Below are positions 19,653-28,974 of a stretch of DNA of 64,000 bases, one piece after another (the stretch's first letter is position 1; every line of letters starts with the position of its first letter). A program made the translations under genes and the position numbers. The DNA is taken from assembly GCA_945869475.1 (NCBI GenBank), contig CAMBOV010000001.1, positions 372,001 to 436,000 of the forward strand. Reading direction: 5' to 3'. This stretch comes from Singulisphaera sp. GP187. Lineage in GTDB: Bacteria; Planctomycetota; Phycisphaerae; Phycisphaerales; SM1A02. The notes beneath the pieces are model-generated. The model searched no databases and was not told where the DNA came from. It was given only the letters and a program-made list of their open reading frames with translations.

Positions 19653-21407
19653 ATGGCGACGAATCAGGAGATTGCAAAGGCATTTTCAACGATCGCCGAT
19701 CTGCTCGAGATCACCGGCGCCAACGCCTTCAAGGTCGGCGCCTACCGCAAAGCGACACGCAGCTGCGAGGATGAACCGCGCGACCTTGGACGGCTCGCGC
19801 GCGAGTCGCCCACAGAACTCGACAGCATTGAGGGGATCGGTCAGAGCACGAAGGCCAAGATCATCGAACTCGAGACCACTGGATCGATTCACGAACTTGA
19901 AGAGCTTCGACTCAAGGTTCCACCGGGGCTTTCACTGCTGCTGACGCTCGCTGGGGTCGGTCCAAAGACCGTGAAACTGCTCTGGGATTGCGCACAGGTG
20001 ACCAGCATCGACGACTTGCGCACCGCCATCGAGAGCGGCGCGGTTGCGGCGATTCCACGAATGGGAGCGAAGACCGTTACGAATTTGCGCGACGCAGTCG
20101 CGGCGCACGACCTTGCCGGAAGCCGTCCCACCCGTTATCGATTAGGCGAGGCGATTCCAATCGCAGAGGCGTTTTTAACGCGCCTTCGCGCGGCGCCTGG
20201 CACGGTGCGCGCGACCTACGCAGGAAGTGCTCGACGGGGGCGCGACACGGTTGGCGATCTCGACCTGCTCGTTTCAACGCGCGATCATGCCGCGGCGAAA
20301 GAGGCATTCTTAACGGCGCCGACGGTTTCGAAACTGCTCGCCCAGGGTGAGACCAAGTGCGCCGTCGTGCTCACCAATGGATTGCAAATCGATTTGCGCA
20401 TCGTCGATGACAGCGCCTTTGGTGCAGCGCTCGTCTATTTCACTGGCAGCAAAGATCACAATGTCTTTCTGCGTGAACGGGCCAACCAACGCGCGATGAA
20501 GCTCAACGAGTACGGACTCTTTCGAACGGACTCTTCTGCGAGCGCCGACGGCTCGCTCGCACTTGTCGCCGCCGAAAGCGAAGAAGCGATCTATCGTGCG
20601 CTCGACCTTCCGCTGTGGCCGGCTGAACTTCGCGAGAGCCATACAGCGGACTTCACGCAGCCTCCCCCGCGACTCATCGAACTCGCAGAGATCAAGTCAG
20701 AATTGCACGCGCATACGACTGCGAGCGATGGATCGCTCTCGATTCTCGAACTCGCCACCCTCGCGAAGGCCCGCGGATTTCACACTATCGCCGTCACCGA
20801 TCACAGCAAAGCCAGCGCCCAGGCAAACGGGCTCTCGGTTGAGCGACTTCTGCAACATATCGCGGCGATCCGCGAAGCTGAAGCGGCGATCGGTGGCATT
20901 ACGATTCTCGCAGGAAGTGAAGTCGACATCCTTGCCGATGGACGGCTCGACTACGACGATGCGGTGCTCGAGCAACTCGACATCGTCGTGGCGAGTCCGC
21001 ACACCGCACTGCGCCAATCGCCCGAGGCGGCGACCGCGCGACTGCTCGCGGCGATTCGCCATCCACTGGTTCACATTCTTGGCCATCCCACCGGTCGCAT
21101 CATTCAGGGACGCGATGGACTCTCACCCGATATCGAAGCACTCTGCGTTGCAGCACACGAATGCAAGACCGCGCTCGAGATCAACTGCCACTGGTCGCGC
21201 CTCGACCTGCGCGATGTGCACGTGCGCGCGGCCGTCTCTGCGGGATGCTTGATCGCAATTGACTGTGACATTCACTCACCTCCCGACGCGGACAACCTTC
21301 GCTACGGCATCGCAACCGCTCGGCGCGGTGGCCTGTGCACCTCCCACTGTGTCAACGCGTGGAGCGCCGAAAAACTGCATGGCTGGCTTCGAAGCAAACG
21401 GTCCTGA
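19653..21407 (+). CDS. polX: DNA polymerase/3'-5' exonuclease PolX
   Basis: Bacterial PolX fills short gaps during base excision repair and also carries a PHP exonuclease domain. The 584-residue product has helix-hairpin-helix segments in the first 170 residues (I-E-G-I-G-Q-S-T and L-A-G-V-G-P-K-T), the nucleotidyltransferase signature G-S-A-R-R-G-R-D-T-V-G-D-L-D near 190, where the paired aspartates bind metal, and a C-terminal PHP domain from about 348 (E-L-H-A-H-T-T-A-S-D-G; A-V-T-D-H; C-D-I-H-S near the end). The ATG at 19653 is preferred because homology begins there; the open frame upstream crosses tRNA-Arg. It lies 40 bases behind the tRNA. Confidence 0.94.
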   Translation: MATNQEIAKAFSTIADLLEITGANAFKVGAYRKATRSCEDEPRDLGRLARESPTELDSIEGIGQSTKAKIIELETTGSIHELEELRLKVPPGLSLLLTLAGVGPKTVKLLWDCAQVTSIDDLRTAIESGAVAAIPRMGAKTVTNLRDAVAAHDLAGSRPTRYRLGEAIPIAEAFLTRLRAAPGTVRATYAGSARRGRDTVGDLDLLVSTRDHAAAKEAFLTAPTVSKLLAQGETKCAVVLTNGLQIDLRIVDDSAFGAALVYFTGSKDHNVFLRERANQRAMKLNEYGLFRTDSSASADGSLALVAAESEEAIYRALDLPLWPAELRESHTADFTQPPPRLIELAEIKSELHAHTTASDGSLSILELATLAKARGFHTIAVTDHSKASAQANGLSVERLLQHIAAIREAEAAIGGITILAGSEVDILADGRLDYDDAVLEQLDIVVASPHTALRQSPEAATARLLAAIRHPLVHILGHPTGRIIQGRDGLSPDIEALCVAAHECKTALEINCHWSRLDLRDVHVRAAVSAGCLIAIDCDIHSPPDADNLRYGIATARRGGLCTSHCVNAWSAEKLHGWLRSKRS

Positions 21408-21441
21408 AACCCATCCCCGCCTGCGATAGGATCGAACGTCG

Positions 21442-22926
21442 ATGTTTGAGACTCTCACCGACAAACTCTCGGGCGCACTGCGCACACTCTCGGGTCGCGG
21501 TCGCATCTCGCAGGCGAACGTGCGCGAGGCAATGGGCGCGATCGAGACGGCGCTGCTCGAAGCAGACGTCAACCACGAAATCGTCAAAGAATTCTGTGCG
21601 CAAGTGCTCGAAGAATCGCTCGGCACCACGGTGCTTGAGAGCCTTCGGCCGCAGGAGCAGATGGTTGGAATCGTGCACAAGCGTCTCGTCGCGCTGATGG
21701 GCGAGACAGCCGTGCGACTGACCTTTGTTGAACCGGGCCCCACCGTCGTCATGATGTGTGGACTTCAGGGTGCTGGAAAGACCACCACCTGCGGCAAGCT
21801 TGCCGCATACCTCGCGCGACGCGGCAAGAGTGTGCTGATCGCCGCCTGCGACTTGCAGCGCCCCGCAGCAATTGAGCAGCTCGGCATCGTGACCGCGAGC
21901 GCCGCCGCCTCTGCAGCTGGTGCACGCATCGCATTTCATGGCGAACCCGATCAATGCGGCGCGCACGGCACCGCAGTTGGAAATGCCGTCGGTGTTGCGC
22001 AGCGTGCACTCCGTCGCGCACGCACTGAGAAATTCGACGTGCTCATCGTCGACACTGCGGGACGATTGCACATCGACGACGCATTAATGCGTGAACTCGA
22101 AGCGGTCGATCGGGCCGTCGAGGCGCATGAGATCCTGCTCGTCGTCGATTCGATGACAGGACAAGATGCCGTGCAGAGCGCGAGCGCGTTTCACAAGCGA
22201 CTCGCCATCGACGGGGTGATCCTCACGAAGCTCGACTCCGACACCCGCGGCGGCGCTGCCCTCTCCGTGCGACGAGTCACTGGTGCGCCCATCAAGTTCG
22301 TTGGCACGAGTGAACGAGTCGATGGTCTCGACGAGTTCGATCCTCAGCGGATGGCTGGACGCATTCTGGGGATGGGCGACGTCGTCTCGCTCGTTGAAAA
22401 GGCGCAGGGTCAACTCGACGAGAAAGAGCAAGAAGAGATCGCAGCCAAGATGGCGAAGGGTCGCCTCACGATGGATGACTTCCTGAGTCAATTGCGATCG
22501 CTTCGTCGGATGGGGCCTCTGAAACAGCTGCTCGGATTGCTGCCTGGTGTCGGGTCGATGGTGAAAGACATCGACATCGACGAGAAACAGTTCGACCGCA
22601 TCGAAGGAATGATCCGCTCAATGACCAAGCGTGAACGGGAGACTCCCACGCTCATCGATCGAAGTCGCGTGAAACGAATCGCTGCAGGAAGTGGCACGGG
22701 GGCAACCGAAGTCGGACGGCTCACAAAGCAATTCGAGATGATGCAGAAGATGATGAAGCAGATGAGCGCTGGCGGTCTCGCGGGTATGTCAGGGAAGCTC
22801 AATGCGATGCGAGAGATGGCGGGTGGCGCAATGCCTGGCATGACGGGCCTGCCAACAATGCCCAGCGGCGCATCGCACAAGCACGACGCTGCCAAGGGTC
22901 GATTCAAGCAGCGCCCCCGCCGCTGA
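21442..22926 (+). CDS. ffh: signal recognition particle protein
   Basis: Ffh is the GTPase that binds 4.5S RNA and signal sequences to target proteins to the membrane. The 494-residue product has the N domain helices, then the G domain with G-L-Q-G-A-G-K-T-T (G1), D-L-Q-R-P-A-A, D-T-A-G-R (G3) and T-K-L-D-S-D-T-R-G-G (G4), followed by the M domain with the RNA-binding S-R-V-K-R-I-A-A-G-S-G and a Met-rich C-terminus. The insert A-S-A-A-A-S-A-A-G after Q-L-G-I is slightly unusual. It is convergent with the PerM-type gene. Confidence 0.97.
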   Translation: MFETLTDKLSGALRTLSGRGRISQANVREAMGAIETALLEADVNHEIVKEFCAQVLEESLGTTVLESLRPQEQMVGIVHKRLVALMGETAVRLTFVEPGPTVVMMCGLQGAGKTTTCGKLAAYLARRGKSVLIAACDLQRPAAIEQLGIVTASAAASAAGARIAFHGEPDQCGAHGTAVGNAVGVAQRALRRARTEKFDVLIVDTAGRLHIDDALMRELEAVDRAVEAHEILLVVDSMTGQDAVQSASAFHKRLAIDGVILTKLDSDTRGGAALSVRRVTGAPIKFVGTSERVDGLDEFDPQRMAGRILGMGDVVSLVEKAQGQLDEKEQEEIAAKMAKGRLTMDDFLSQLRSLRRMGPLKQLLGLLPGVGSMVKDIDIDEKQFDRIEGMIRSMTKRERETPTLIDRSRVKRIAAGSGTGATEVGRLTKQFEMMQKMMKQMSAGGLAGMSGKLNAMREMAGGAMPGMTGLPTMPSGASHKHDAAKGRFKQRPRR

Positions 22927-22967
22927 GTTTGATTTTTTCGCCTTGACTCTCGCCAGCGCTCGTCCAA

Positions 22968-24272
22968 TCACTCCCGACTGAGCGGCAGCGGATCGGACGA
23001 CTCTCCCGCCGCCCACCGTCGCAGCGACGGCATCATCGTTTCACGAATCAAGATCTTCGTGCACGCAGCAACTGGAATCGCCAGCAGCATCCCGTAGAGC
23101 CCTGCGACGCTCGCCCCTGCGAGCACCGCGACAAAGATTGAAACGGGTCCGAGGTTCGTGGCTCGTCCGGCGAAGATTGGCGTCAAGATGTATCCCTCGA
23201 TCGACTGAACGATGAGAAAGACAAGCGGCGGTCCGCCGATGATCCAGTACCACGCCATCCGCTGCGCTTCGGGTTGAGAGAGTTGGTGCGCGGCGAGAAT
23301 CGCCACCGCCGGCACGACGACAACCGCGCCGAGATACGGCACGATCGAGAGAAGCCCAGCGAGAAGTCCAAGCGTGAGTGCATAGGGCACTCCATTGATC
23401 CACCATCCCGCAGCAAACATCACGCCCATCCCCGCAGCGATGAGAATGCGTCCACGCACAAAGCCTGCGACTGCCGCGTCCATCTCGCCTGCGAGTCTGA
23501 AAATTGTCGGCTTGCGTGATTCCGGAACAAGAGTGCCAAGAAAATGGATCGCCCCTGGAAATCCGTTGCTGAAGAACCAGAAGTAGAACGGGATCAACAT
23601 CGCCGCGAAGATCACTCCCGAGAAATCGAGCAAACGCCAGAGCGCCGCTTGCGCGGTGGGATTCAGAATCGTCTGCGTGATCGTTTCACCAGAGATTGGA
23701 GAGACCTCTTCTTCGACCTTCGCAGGCACAGGTGTCTGCGGAATCGGATCGAGAATCACATTCGCATGGGCGCTGACAGGTTCGCCGCTCGTCGTGGAGG
23801 GCGAGGGCGGCGCGTCCGACGAAGCCAACGACTTGGCCCAGAGACGCACGCGCGCGACTTCATCGCGAAAGTCCTTGGGCAAGACGTCCTGAGCTCGATC
23901 GATCCACCGGTCGAACTGTCCCGCACGCACGTTTGCGACAAACTCTGACGATTGCCTCACCACCATCGGCACGAAGAGAAGGCCAGCGACGACGAGCGTA
24001 ATGCCGAACGTTCCCAAGATGAGCCCGACCGCAACGGGACGGGCAATCTTGAGCGCTGCGCAAATCCACTGCACGAGCGGTTCCACCAAGTATGCGAGCG
24101 CGAAGGCGAGCAGCAGCGGAACCGTGACAAATCTCAGCGCATAACCAGCCCAGATTGCAACGACGATGAGAGCGACAACCAGCACATCGCGCACAGCCTG
24201 GACCTGCCAGATGTGAAGCCGGGCGACATCGATCGGTTTTCGACCAGTTGGGTCAACACCATCGCTCCCCAT
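22968..24272 (-). CDS. AI-2E/PerM family membrane transporter
   Basis: This roughly 434-residue protein has two N-terminal helices, a soluble periplasmic-type insert of about 110 residues rich in Glu and Pro, and about five C-terminal helices. Family signs are L-L-A-F-A-L-A-Y-L-V-E-P-L-V, G-L-L-S-I-V-P-Y-L-G, the conserved V-I-Q-S-I-E-G-Y-I-L-T-P region, and G-P-V-S-I-F-V-A-V-L-A-G. Members have been linked to export of autoinducer-2 or to sodium/proton exchange; the substrate here is not known. I used the ATG at 24270-24272; a TTG codon lies just before it. It starts 3 bases after the stop of the Minf_1886-type gene, so the pair is an operon. Confidence 0.88.
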   Translation of the reverse strand: MGSDGVDPTGRKPIDVARLHIWQVQAVRDVLVVALIVVAIWAGYALRFVTVPLLLAFALAYLVEPLVQWICAALKIARPVAVGLILGTFGITLVVAGLLFVPMVVRQSSEFVANVRAGQFDRWIDRAQDVLPKDFRDEVARVRLWAKSLASSDAPPSPSTTSGEPVSAHANVILDPIPQTPVPAKVEEEVSPISGETITQTILNPTAQAALWRLLDFSGVIFAAMLIPFYFWFFSNGFPGAIHFLGTLVPESRKPTIFRLAGEMDAAVAGFVRGRILIAAGMGVMFAAGWWINGVPYALTLGLLAGLLSIVPYLGAVVVVPAVAILAAHQLSQPEAQRMAWYWIIGGPPLVFLIVQSIEGYILTPIFAGRATNLGPVSIFVAVLAGASVAGLYGMLLAIPVAACTKILIRETMMPSLRRWAAGESSDPLPLSRE

Positions 24273-24275
24273 CAA

Positions 24276-24713
24276 TCAACCCCTGCTTTCGAGCAGTTTC
24301 CTGCGCAGGACATCGGGAGCGAAGACTTCGCCAAAGTCGTAGACACTGCGAAAGTCCTCGAGCGAGTCGGTGGGAGACTTTCGAAAGAGCCCCAGATCGA
24401 TGAGCACAAAGACGATCCGTCCAAAATCATCGGTGCGCTGAACATTCCAGTGGCGCAGCACAACAGGCGCCAACATTCCATATTGATCGATCGCGAAGTC
24501 GAGCAGCCCAAAGCAGAGTTGCTGCCCGCTCAGGTGGCGGTCATCCTGCGAAAGGTGGTTTTCCCCTTCGCGCGCTCCGTGGGCGCGCTTCTTCAGCAAG
24601 CTCTTCGACGCGTGCGAAAAACCCGTCCGCACAAATTGCAACGCCTCGAGCGGATAGGGTCCGGCCCGAGCCCGAAGCGTCGCGAGATCTGCATCCACAA
24701 GCTGCGATTCCAT
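24276..24713 (-). CDS. Minf_1886 family protein
   Basis: A 145-residue protein matching the Minf_1886 family of Planctomycetota and Verrucomicrobiota: an N-terminal A-L-Q-F-V-R-x-G-F segment, then L-S-G-Q-Q-L-C-F-G-L-L-D-F-A-I-D-Q-Y-G split as the central motif, followed by W-N-V-Q-R-T-D-D-F-G-R-I-V-F and the terminal E-D-F-R-S-V-Y-D-F. No biochemical function is known for the family. It is divergent from the OmpA-type lipoprotein gene, 65 bases away, and probably cotranscribed with the PerM-type permease. Confidence 0.83.
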   Translation of the reverse strand: MESQLVDADLATLRARAGPYPLEALQFVRTGFSHASKSLLKKRAHGAREGENHLSQDDRHLSGQQLCFGLLDFAIDQYGMLAPVVLRHWNVQRTDDFGRIVFVLIDLGLFRKSPTDSLEDFRSVYDFGEVFAPDVLRRKLLESRG

Positions 24714-24778
24714 TGCCGAAGTCTATACCCAACCCGCGCAAGATCGCTACACTCCTGGCAACACACGGAGGTTTCACT

Positions 24779-25648
24779 ATGAACGCACAGGAAGCGTCGT
24801 TTCGCACAACACTCATCGGACTTGTTGCCCTGATTGGTGTTGGATGCGTCCCCCAAGCAAAGTACAACGATCTCGAACTGGCTTACCGCAGTCAACAACA
24901 ACAGTTGCTGCGAAGTCAGGGTGATCTCGAGACAACTCGTGCCAACGAGTCGCGGTTGCGCTCGCAACTTGCGCAAGCGGCGGGCGACCTCGCGAGCCTC
25001 GAGGCGCTGCGAAAGGGGCAAAATGTCGATGTCGACAAGTTGCTCGCAGACTACGAGTCTCTGCTCAAGAAGATCGGCGATCTCAACGGCGGACCCCTTC
25101 CTGCCGAAGTGAACGCCGCACTCTCAGCGCTTGCAGCGCAGTATCCAGACATCTTGCAGTTCGACGAGCGCAGAGGCATGCTTCGCTTTGCCGCGGACTT
25201 CACCTTTGATCCAGGCTCGGCCGCTCTCAAGCCAAGTGCGGCCGCTGTGCTTGGAAAATTGGCGAGCGTTTTGAATTCGACCGAAGCCGCATCCTTCGAA
25301 GTCGTCGTTGTTGGTCACACCGACAATGTGCCGATTCGAAAGTCTGCCGCGCAGCATCCGACCAACATGCATCTCTCGGCGCATCGCGCCATCTCAGTGC
25401 GTGATGGACTCGCACAGGATGGCGTTGCGGCATCCCGCTTTCTCGTCGCCGGCTACGGCGAGTTCCGCCCGATGGTGGCAAACGGTCCGACGGGCGCAGC
25501 ACAAAATCGTCGCGTCGACGTCTATCTGATGCCGTATTTCGTGACGACGGACGCAGACCTCTCGGGGGCGGCCGCGCTTCCAGCCCCTGCGCCTGCCGCT
25601 CAGCCCGCAGCTCCTGCTGCAGCGATTGACGACGAACCGACGAAATAA
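24779..25648 (+). CDS. OmpA-domain lipoprotein
   Basis: A 289-residue predicted lipoprotein. The signal peptide ends in a lipobox-like I-G-V-G-C near residue 22. A coiled-coil region follows (about 30-105, with many Gln, Leu and Arg), then a C-terminal OmpA domain (about 150-250) with F-D-P-G-S-A-A-L, V-V-G-H-T-D-N-V-P-I, the helix L-S-A-H-R-A-I-S-V, and N-R-R-V-D-V-Y-L, the residues that hold diaminopimelate of peptidoglycan. The tail is Ala/Pro-rich. The ATG at 24779 has GGAGG 7 bases upstream. The layout resembles Pal or MotB-like cell-wall anchors, without the MotB membrane helix. A strong terminator follows. Confidence 0.88.
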   Translation: MNAQEASFRTTLIGLVALIGVGCVPQAKYNDLELAYRSQQQQLLRSQGDLETTRANESRLRSQLAQAAGDLASLEALRKGQNVDVDKLLADYESLLKKIGDLNGGPLPAEVNAALSALAAQYPDILQFDERRGMLRFAADFTFDPGSAALKPSAAAVLGKLASVLNSTEAASFEVVVVGHTDNVPIRKSAAQHPTNMHLSAHRAISVRDGLAQDGVAASRFLVAGYGEFRPMVANGPTGAAQNRRVDVYLMPYFVTTDADLSGAAALPAPAPAAQPAAPAAAIDDEPTK

Positions 25649-25690
25649 CCGCGGCGGATCGAGCGCTTTTCGCTCCTGTTGACCTCACAA

Positions 25691-25716
25691 ACAACCCCTC
25701 GGCGGGGTTGTTTTTT
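25691..25716 (+). terminator. intrinsic terminator after the OmpA-domain gene
   Basis: CAACCCC and GGGGTTG form a 7-bp stem around a 5-base loop, directly followed by six T residues. It lies 43 bases after the stop codon. Confidence 0.9.
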
Positions 25717-25858
25717 CATGTGCGGTTCGTGAATTCAGCTGCGAATAGTTCGATAATTGGTAAAAGAATTGGCTTTCCATCCTCTGCGGACTAGACTCGG
25801 CACGACCACTTCTGCGTGACCCCTCTCACTCTGCACTCGACTTTTCTAGGAGAAAGAT

Positions 25859-28081
25859 ATGTTTATTCGAACGACTCGACGCCTTGCAACTCTCGTTGTT
25901 TCCACTGCGACACTCGCCGTCGCTTCGGGAGCGTTCGCGCAAGTGACCCTGAATGAGATTCGCGTCGATCAACCTGGACTCGATCTGAGCGAGTACGTCG
26001 AACTCAAAGGCACGCCTGGAGCATCACTCGCTGGACTGACCTTACTCGTGATCGGCGACAACGACGCAGCAGCAGCGCCAGCACAGAACGGAACAATCGA
26101 AGCGGTCGTGGCTCTTGCTGGAGTGATTCCATCGAGCGGGTTCTTCGTCGTAGCAGAAGCGACGTTTGCACTCGGGGTGGCCGATCAAGTGGCGATCCTG
26201 AACTTTGAGAATCCAGACGATCTCACCTTCCTCGTGGTGAGCGACTTCGTCGGAGCAGACGGCGCGGATGTCGACACGAACGATGACGGCACACTCGATG
26301 TCTTTCCATGGACGGCGATCATCGACTCAGTCGCCTTGGTGCAGACGCATACTCCAGATGGAACGACGGCAGACTTCGTGTACTCAACGACGCACGCTGG
26401 CCCTGACGGCTCGACCAGCCCATCCCAAACGTGGAAGTGCGCCAACAGTGCGAACTGGACCGTCGGCAGCGCCGATACCACACTCGCAAGCGATAGCCCT
26501 GGCGCTGCGAATCCAACCTGTGGAAGCACCGTTGCACTCAAGATCTCTGAAGTTCGGATCGATCAGGCGGGCACTGACAACGACGAATATTTCGAGATTC
26601 AGGGTCCACCGGGCATGAGTTTGGCGGGATACACCTACCTCGTGATCGGCGACAACAACGTCGTCGGATCCGTCGATCTCACTGGATCAATTGAGAGCGT
26701 CACGCCACTCGATGGCGCCGTCATCCCAGCGGATGGATACCTCTTGGTCGCAAAGTTAACGATGACCATCGCGATTCCAGACTTCATCGTCGTCGCCACA
26801 GCGATGAACTTCGAGAACAGTGACAACGTCACGCACATGCTCGTTGCGAACTTCACGGGCGTCCTCAACGGCGACGTCGATCTCGACAACAACTGCGCAA
26901 TCGATGCTGGCGCTCCGTGGAGTGCCATCGTCGATTCGATCGCACTCACCGGACTCGATACGACCTGCGTCTACTCGAGCGAGATTGCCGGACCCGACGC
27001 GACCTTCACAACCGTGCATGCCTTTCGCTGCTACCCAGATGGTCTCGTGTCGGTTGGCGCGTATGACCTCTTCGCCGGTGGAGACACACCTGGGTTCCAA
27101 AACCGCGCGTGCGGACTCGGACCAGTTCTTGAATGCGGCGAGTCCATTACTGGATTGTGCACACAAGCGCACGCGAATCCATACTGCGCCGATTCAGTCT
27201 GCTGCACACTGATCTGCAGCACACAGCCACTCTGCTGCTCAGTGACTTGGGATGCCGCCTGCGCCGCCGCAGCGACAGCCTCGTGCAACCAGACAGGCTC
27301 GGCTTCGTGCGAACGAGCCACCATTTCCTTCAGCGAAATCCGCATCGACCAGACCGGAACAGACACGGATGAATGGGTCGAATTCGTCGGCGCTCCAGGC
27401 GCAAGCTTTGCGGGTCTCACGATGATCGTGGTGGGCGACTCGACCGCTGGCGTCAGCGGCGTCATCGAGTGTGTGGTCAATCTCACGACAGCCGTGATGC
27501 CAGCGGATGGTCACTACGCGATCTCTGAGTTGACCTTTACCCAAGGAATCGCAAACATCGATTCTGTGCTCCCTGGAACGAACCCACTGAACTTCGAGAA
27601 CAGTGACAATGTCACGTTCATGCTCGTTTCGGATTTCACAGGCACCGTTGATCAAGACCTCGACACCAACGATGACGGCATCTTCAACGTCACTCCATGG
27701 TCTGCCGTGATCGACACGATCGCGTTGATCAAGACCACGACCCTTCCACCAACTGGAACAGAGTGGTACTACGGTCCAAACACGATCGGTCCAGACGTTA
27801 CATTCGTGCCAGGTCACATCTGGCGCTGCGAAGCGACGGGATGTTGGAACATCGGACTCTTTGACATTGTCGCGGCTCACGATGACACGCCAGGTGTTGC
27901 CAACGCCCCATGCGCGGTGCCATGTCCGGGTGACTACAACGCCAACGGCATCCGCGATGGTGCAGATCTTGCGACGCTTCTCTCGGCATGGGGAACACCA
28001 GGTGGTGACATCGACGGCGATGCGAACACCAGCGGTTCTGACCTTGCGACTCTGCTCAGCGGTTGGGGCGCCTGTCCATAA
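25859..28081 (+). CDS. secreted lamin-tail-like repeat protein with Cys-rich module and dockerin-like C-terminus
   Basis: A 740-residue exported protein. The signal peptide ends near A-F-A-Q (about residue 29). Three homologous domains of about 190 residues follow, each opening I-R-V/I-D-Q-x-G-x-D-x-x-E-Y/W and containing S-L-A-G-L and V-I-G-D. This suits a lamin-tail-like beta domain, though that name is an inference. Between domains 2 and 3 is one copy of the 43-residue Cys-rich module (27158-27286). The last 60 residues hold two dockerin-like segments (A-D-L-A-T-L-L-S-A-W-G and S-D-L-A-T-L-L-S-G-W-G) and end in Cys-Pro. AGGAGA lies just before the start. A surface or secreted adhesion role is likely but not shown. 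Confidence 0.85.
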   Translation: MFIRTTRRLATLVVSTATLAVASGAFAQVTLNEIRVDQPGLDLSEYVELKGTPGASLAGLTLLVIGDNDAAAAPAQNGTIEAVVALAGVIPSSGFFVVAEATFALGVADQVAILNFENPDDLTFLVVSDFVGADGADVDTNDDGTLDVFPWTAIIDSVALVQTHTPDGTTADFVYSTTHAGPDGSTSPSQTWKCANSANWTVGSADTTLASDSPGAANPTCGSTVALKISEVRIDQAGTDNDEYFEIQGPPGMSLAGYTYLVIGDNNVVGSVDLTGSIESVTPLDGAVIPADGYLLVAKLTMTIAIPDFIVVATAMNFENSDNVTHMLVANFTGVLNGDVDLDNNCAIDAGAPWSAIVDSIALTGLDTTCVYSSEIAGPDATFTTVHAFRCYPDGLVSVGAYDLFAGGDTPGFQNRACGLGPVLECGESITGLCTQAHANPYCADSVCCTLICSTQPLCCSVTWDAACAAAATASCNQTGSASCERATISFSEIRIDQTGTDTDEWVEFVGAPGASFAGLTMIVVGDSTAGVSGVIECVVNLTTAVMPADGHYAISELTFTQGIANIDSVLPGTNPLNFENSDNVTFMLVSDFTGTVDQDLDTNDDGIFNVTPWSAVIDTIALIKTTTLPPTGTEWYYGPNTIGPDVTFVPGHIWRCEATGCWNIGLFDIVAAHDDTPGVANAPCAVPCPGDYNANGIRDGADLATLLSAWGTPGGDIDGDANTSGSDLATLLSGWGACP
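27158..27286 (+). repeat. Cys-rich module, copy 1
   Basis: A 43-residue unit with the spacing C-x3-H-x4-C-x4-CC-x3-C-x5-CC-x3-WD-x2-C-x7-C. It is the same length, to the base, as the four copies near 58.7-62.0 kb. Confidence 0.9.
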
Positions 28082-28146
28082 GGCACGAGCCCTTCTGCTT
28101 CTGGTGTCGCTGATACCGTACGGTTGTGGTTGTTGTGACTTCTGTC

Positions 28147-28974
28147 ATGCCCGTGGTTTCACTGATCTCTCGCTTCGGCTGGCAGGTCTATGACGCCGTC
28201 TCGGGCTTTGGGAAATTTGTCACATTCGTCTGGGCTGTTGTCGTTCGATTCGCCGCCCATCCAGTCCGCTGCCTGAAGTGGTCACTTCTTGGACCGCAGT
28301 TGTTTTCGGTCGGCGTTGCGAGCATCCCGGTCGTCGCGATCACTGGTGCGTTCATTGGGATGATTCTCGCACTCGAAGGGTTCGAGTCCTTCGCGGCACT
28401 TGGTCAAGAGTCGCGTCTTGGAAGCGTCATCAACATCTCCGTGATCAAGCAGATCGGACCCGTGCTCGCAGCCGTGATGGTCGCGGGTCGCGTTGGTGGA
28501 GCGCTCGCCGCAGAACTCGGCACGATGGCGGTGACTGAGCAACTCGACGCGATGCGCGCGATGGATGCGGACCCTCTGCGAATCTTGGTGGTGCCCCGCG
28601 TCGTCGCATGCATCCTGATGACGCCGCTGCTGACGATTTACTCCGACCTGCTCGGTGCGTGGGGAGCGTGGTTCATCACCGTGCAAGTTTTCGGCGTGGC
28701 GAGCGTCGACTACTGGTTCTTCACCGCACAGACTGTCGATTGGTGGGATCCCACGTCTGGGCTGCTCAAGTCAGTCGCATTCGGTGGCGCGATCGGACTC
28801 ATCTCGTGTTACAAAGGGTTCTCGTGCTCGGCAGGTGCCGCGGGAGTCGGTCGCGCTGCAACCGATGCATTCGTCGCGAGTTTTCTTGCGATCATCTTGC
28901 TCAACCTCGTGCTCGCTGAATTCTTCGGAAGTCTCTACACGATGCTCTTCGATGATGCGATGCCATTTCTGTGA
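28147..28974 (+). CDS. MlaE-type ABC transporter permease
   Basis: MlaE permeases move phospholipids between membranes together with an MlaF ATPase and an MCE-domain protein. This 275-residue protein has the family helices and signatures: I-T-G-A-F-I-G-M-I-L-A-L near residue 65, G-P-V-L-A-A-V-M-V-A-G-R-V-G-G-A in pieces, E-L-G-T-M-A-V-T-E-Q-L-D-A-M, and V-V-P-R-V-V-A in the middle. GTG codons upstream (28126, 28138) are alternatives to the ATG used here. No MlaF or MCE gene is adjacent, so the partners must be elsewhere. The transglutaminase-fold gene overlaps its stop codon, which suggests a shared transcript. Confidence 0.9.
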   Translation: MPVVSLISRFGWQVYDAVSGFGKFVTFVWAVVVRFAAHPVRCLKWSLLGPQLFSVGVASIPVVAITGAFIGMILALEGFESFAALGQESRLGSVINISVIKQIGPVLAAVMVAGRVGGALAAELGTMAVTEQLDAMRAMDADPLRILVVPRVVACILMTPLLTIYSDLLGAWGAWFITVQVFGVASVDYWFFTAQTVDWWDPTSGLLKSVAFGGAIGLISCYKGFSCSAGAAGVGRAATDAFVASFLAIILLNLVLAEFFGSLYTMLFDDAMPFL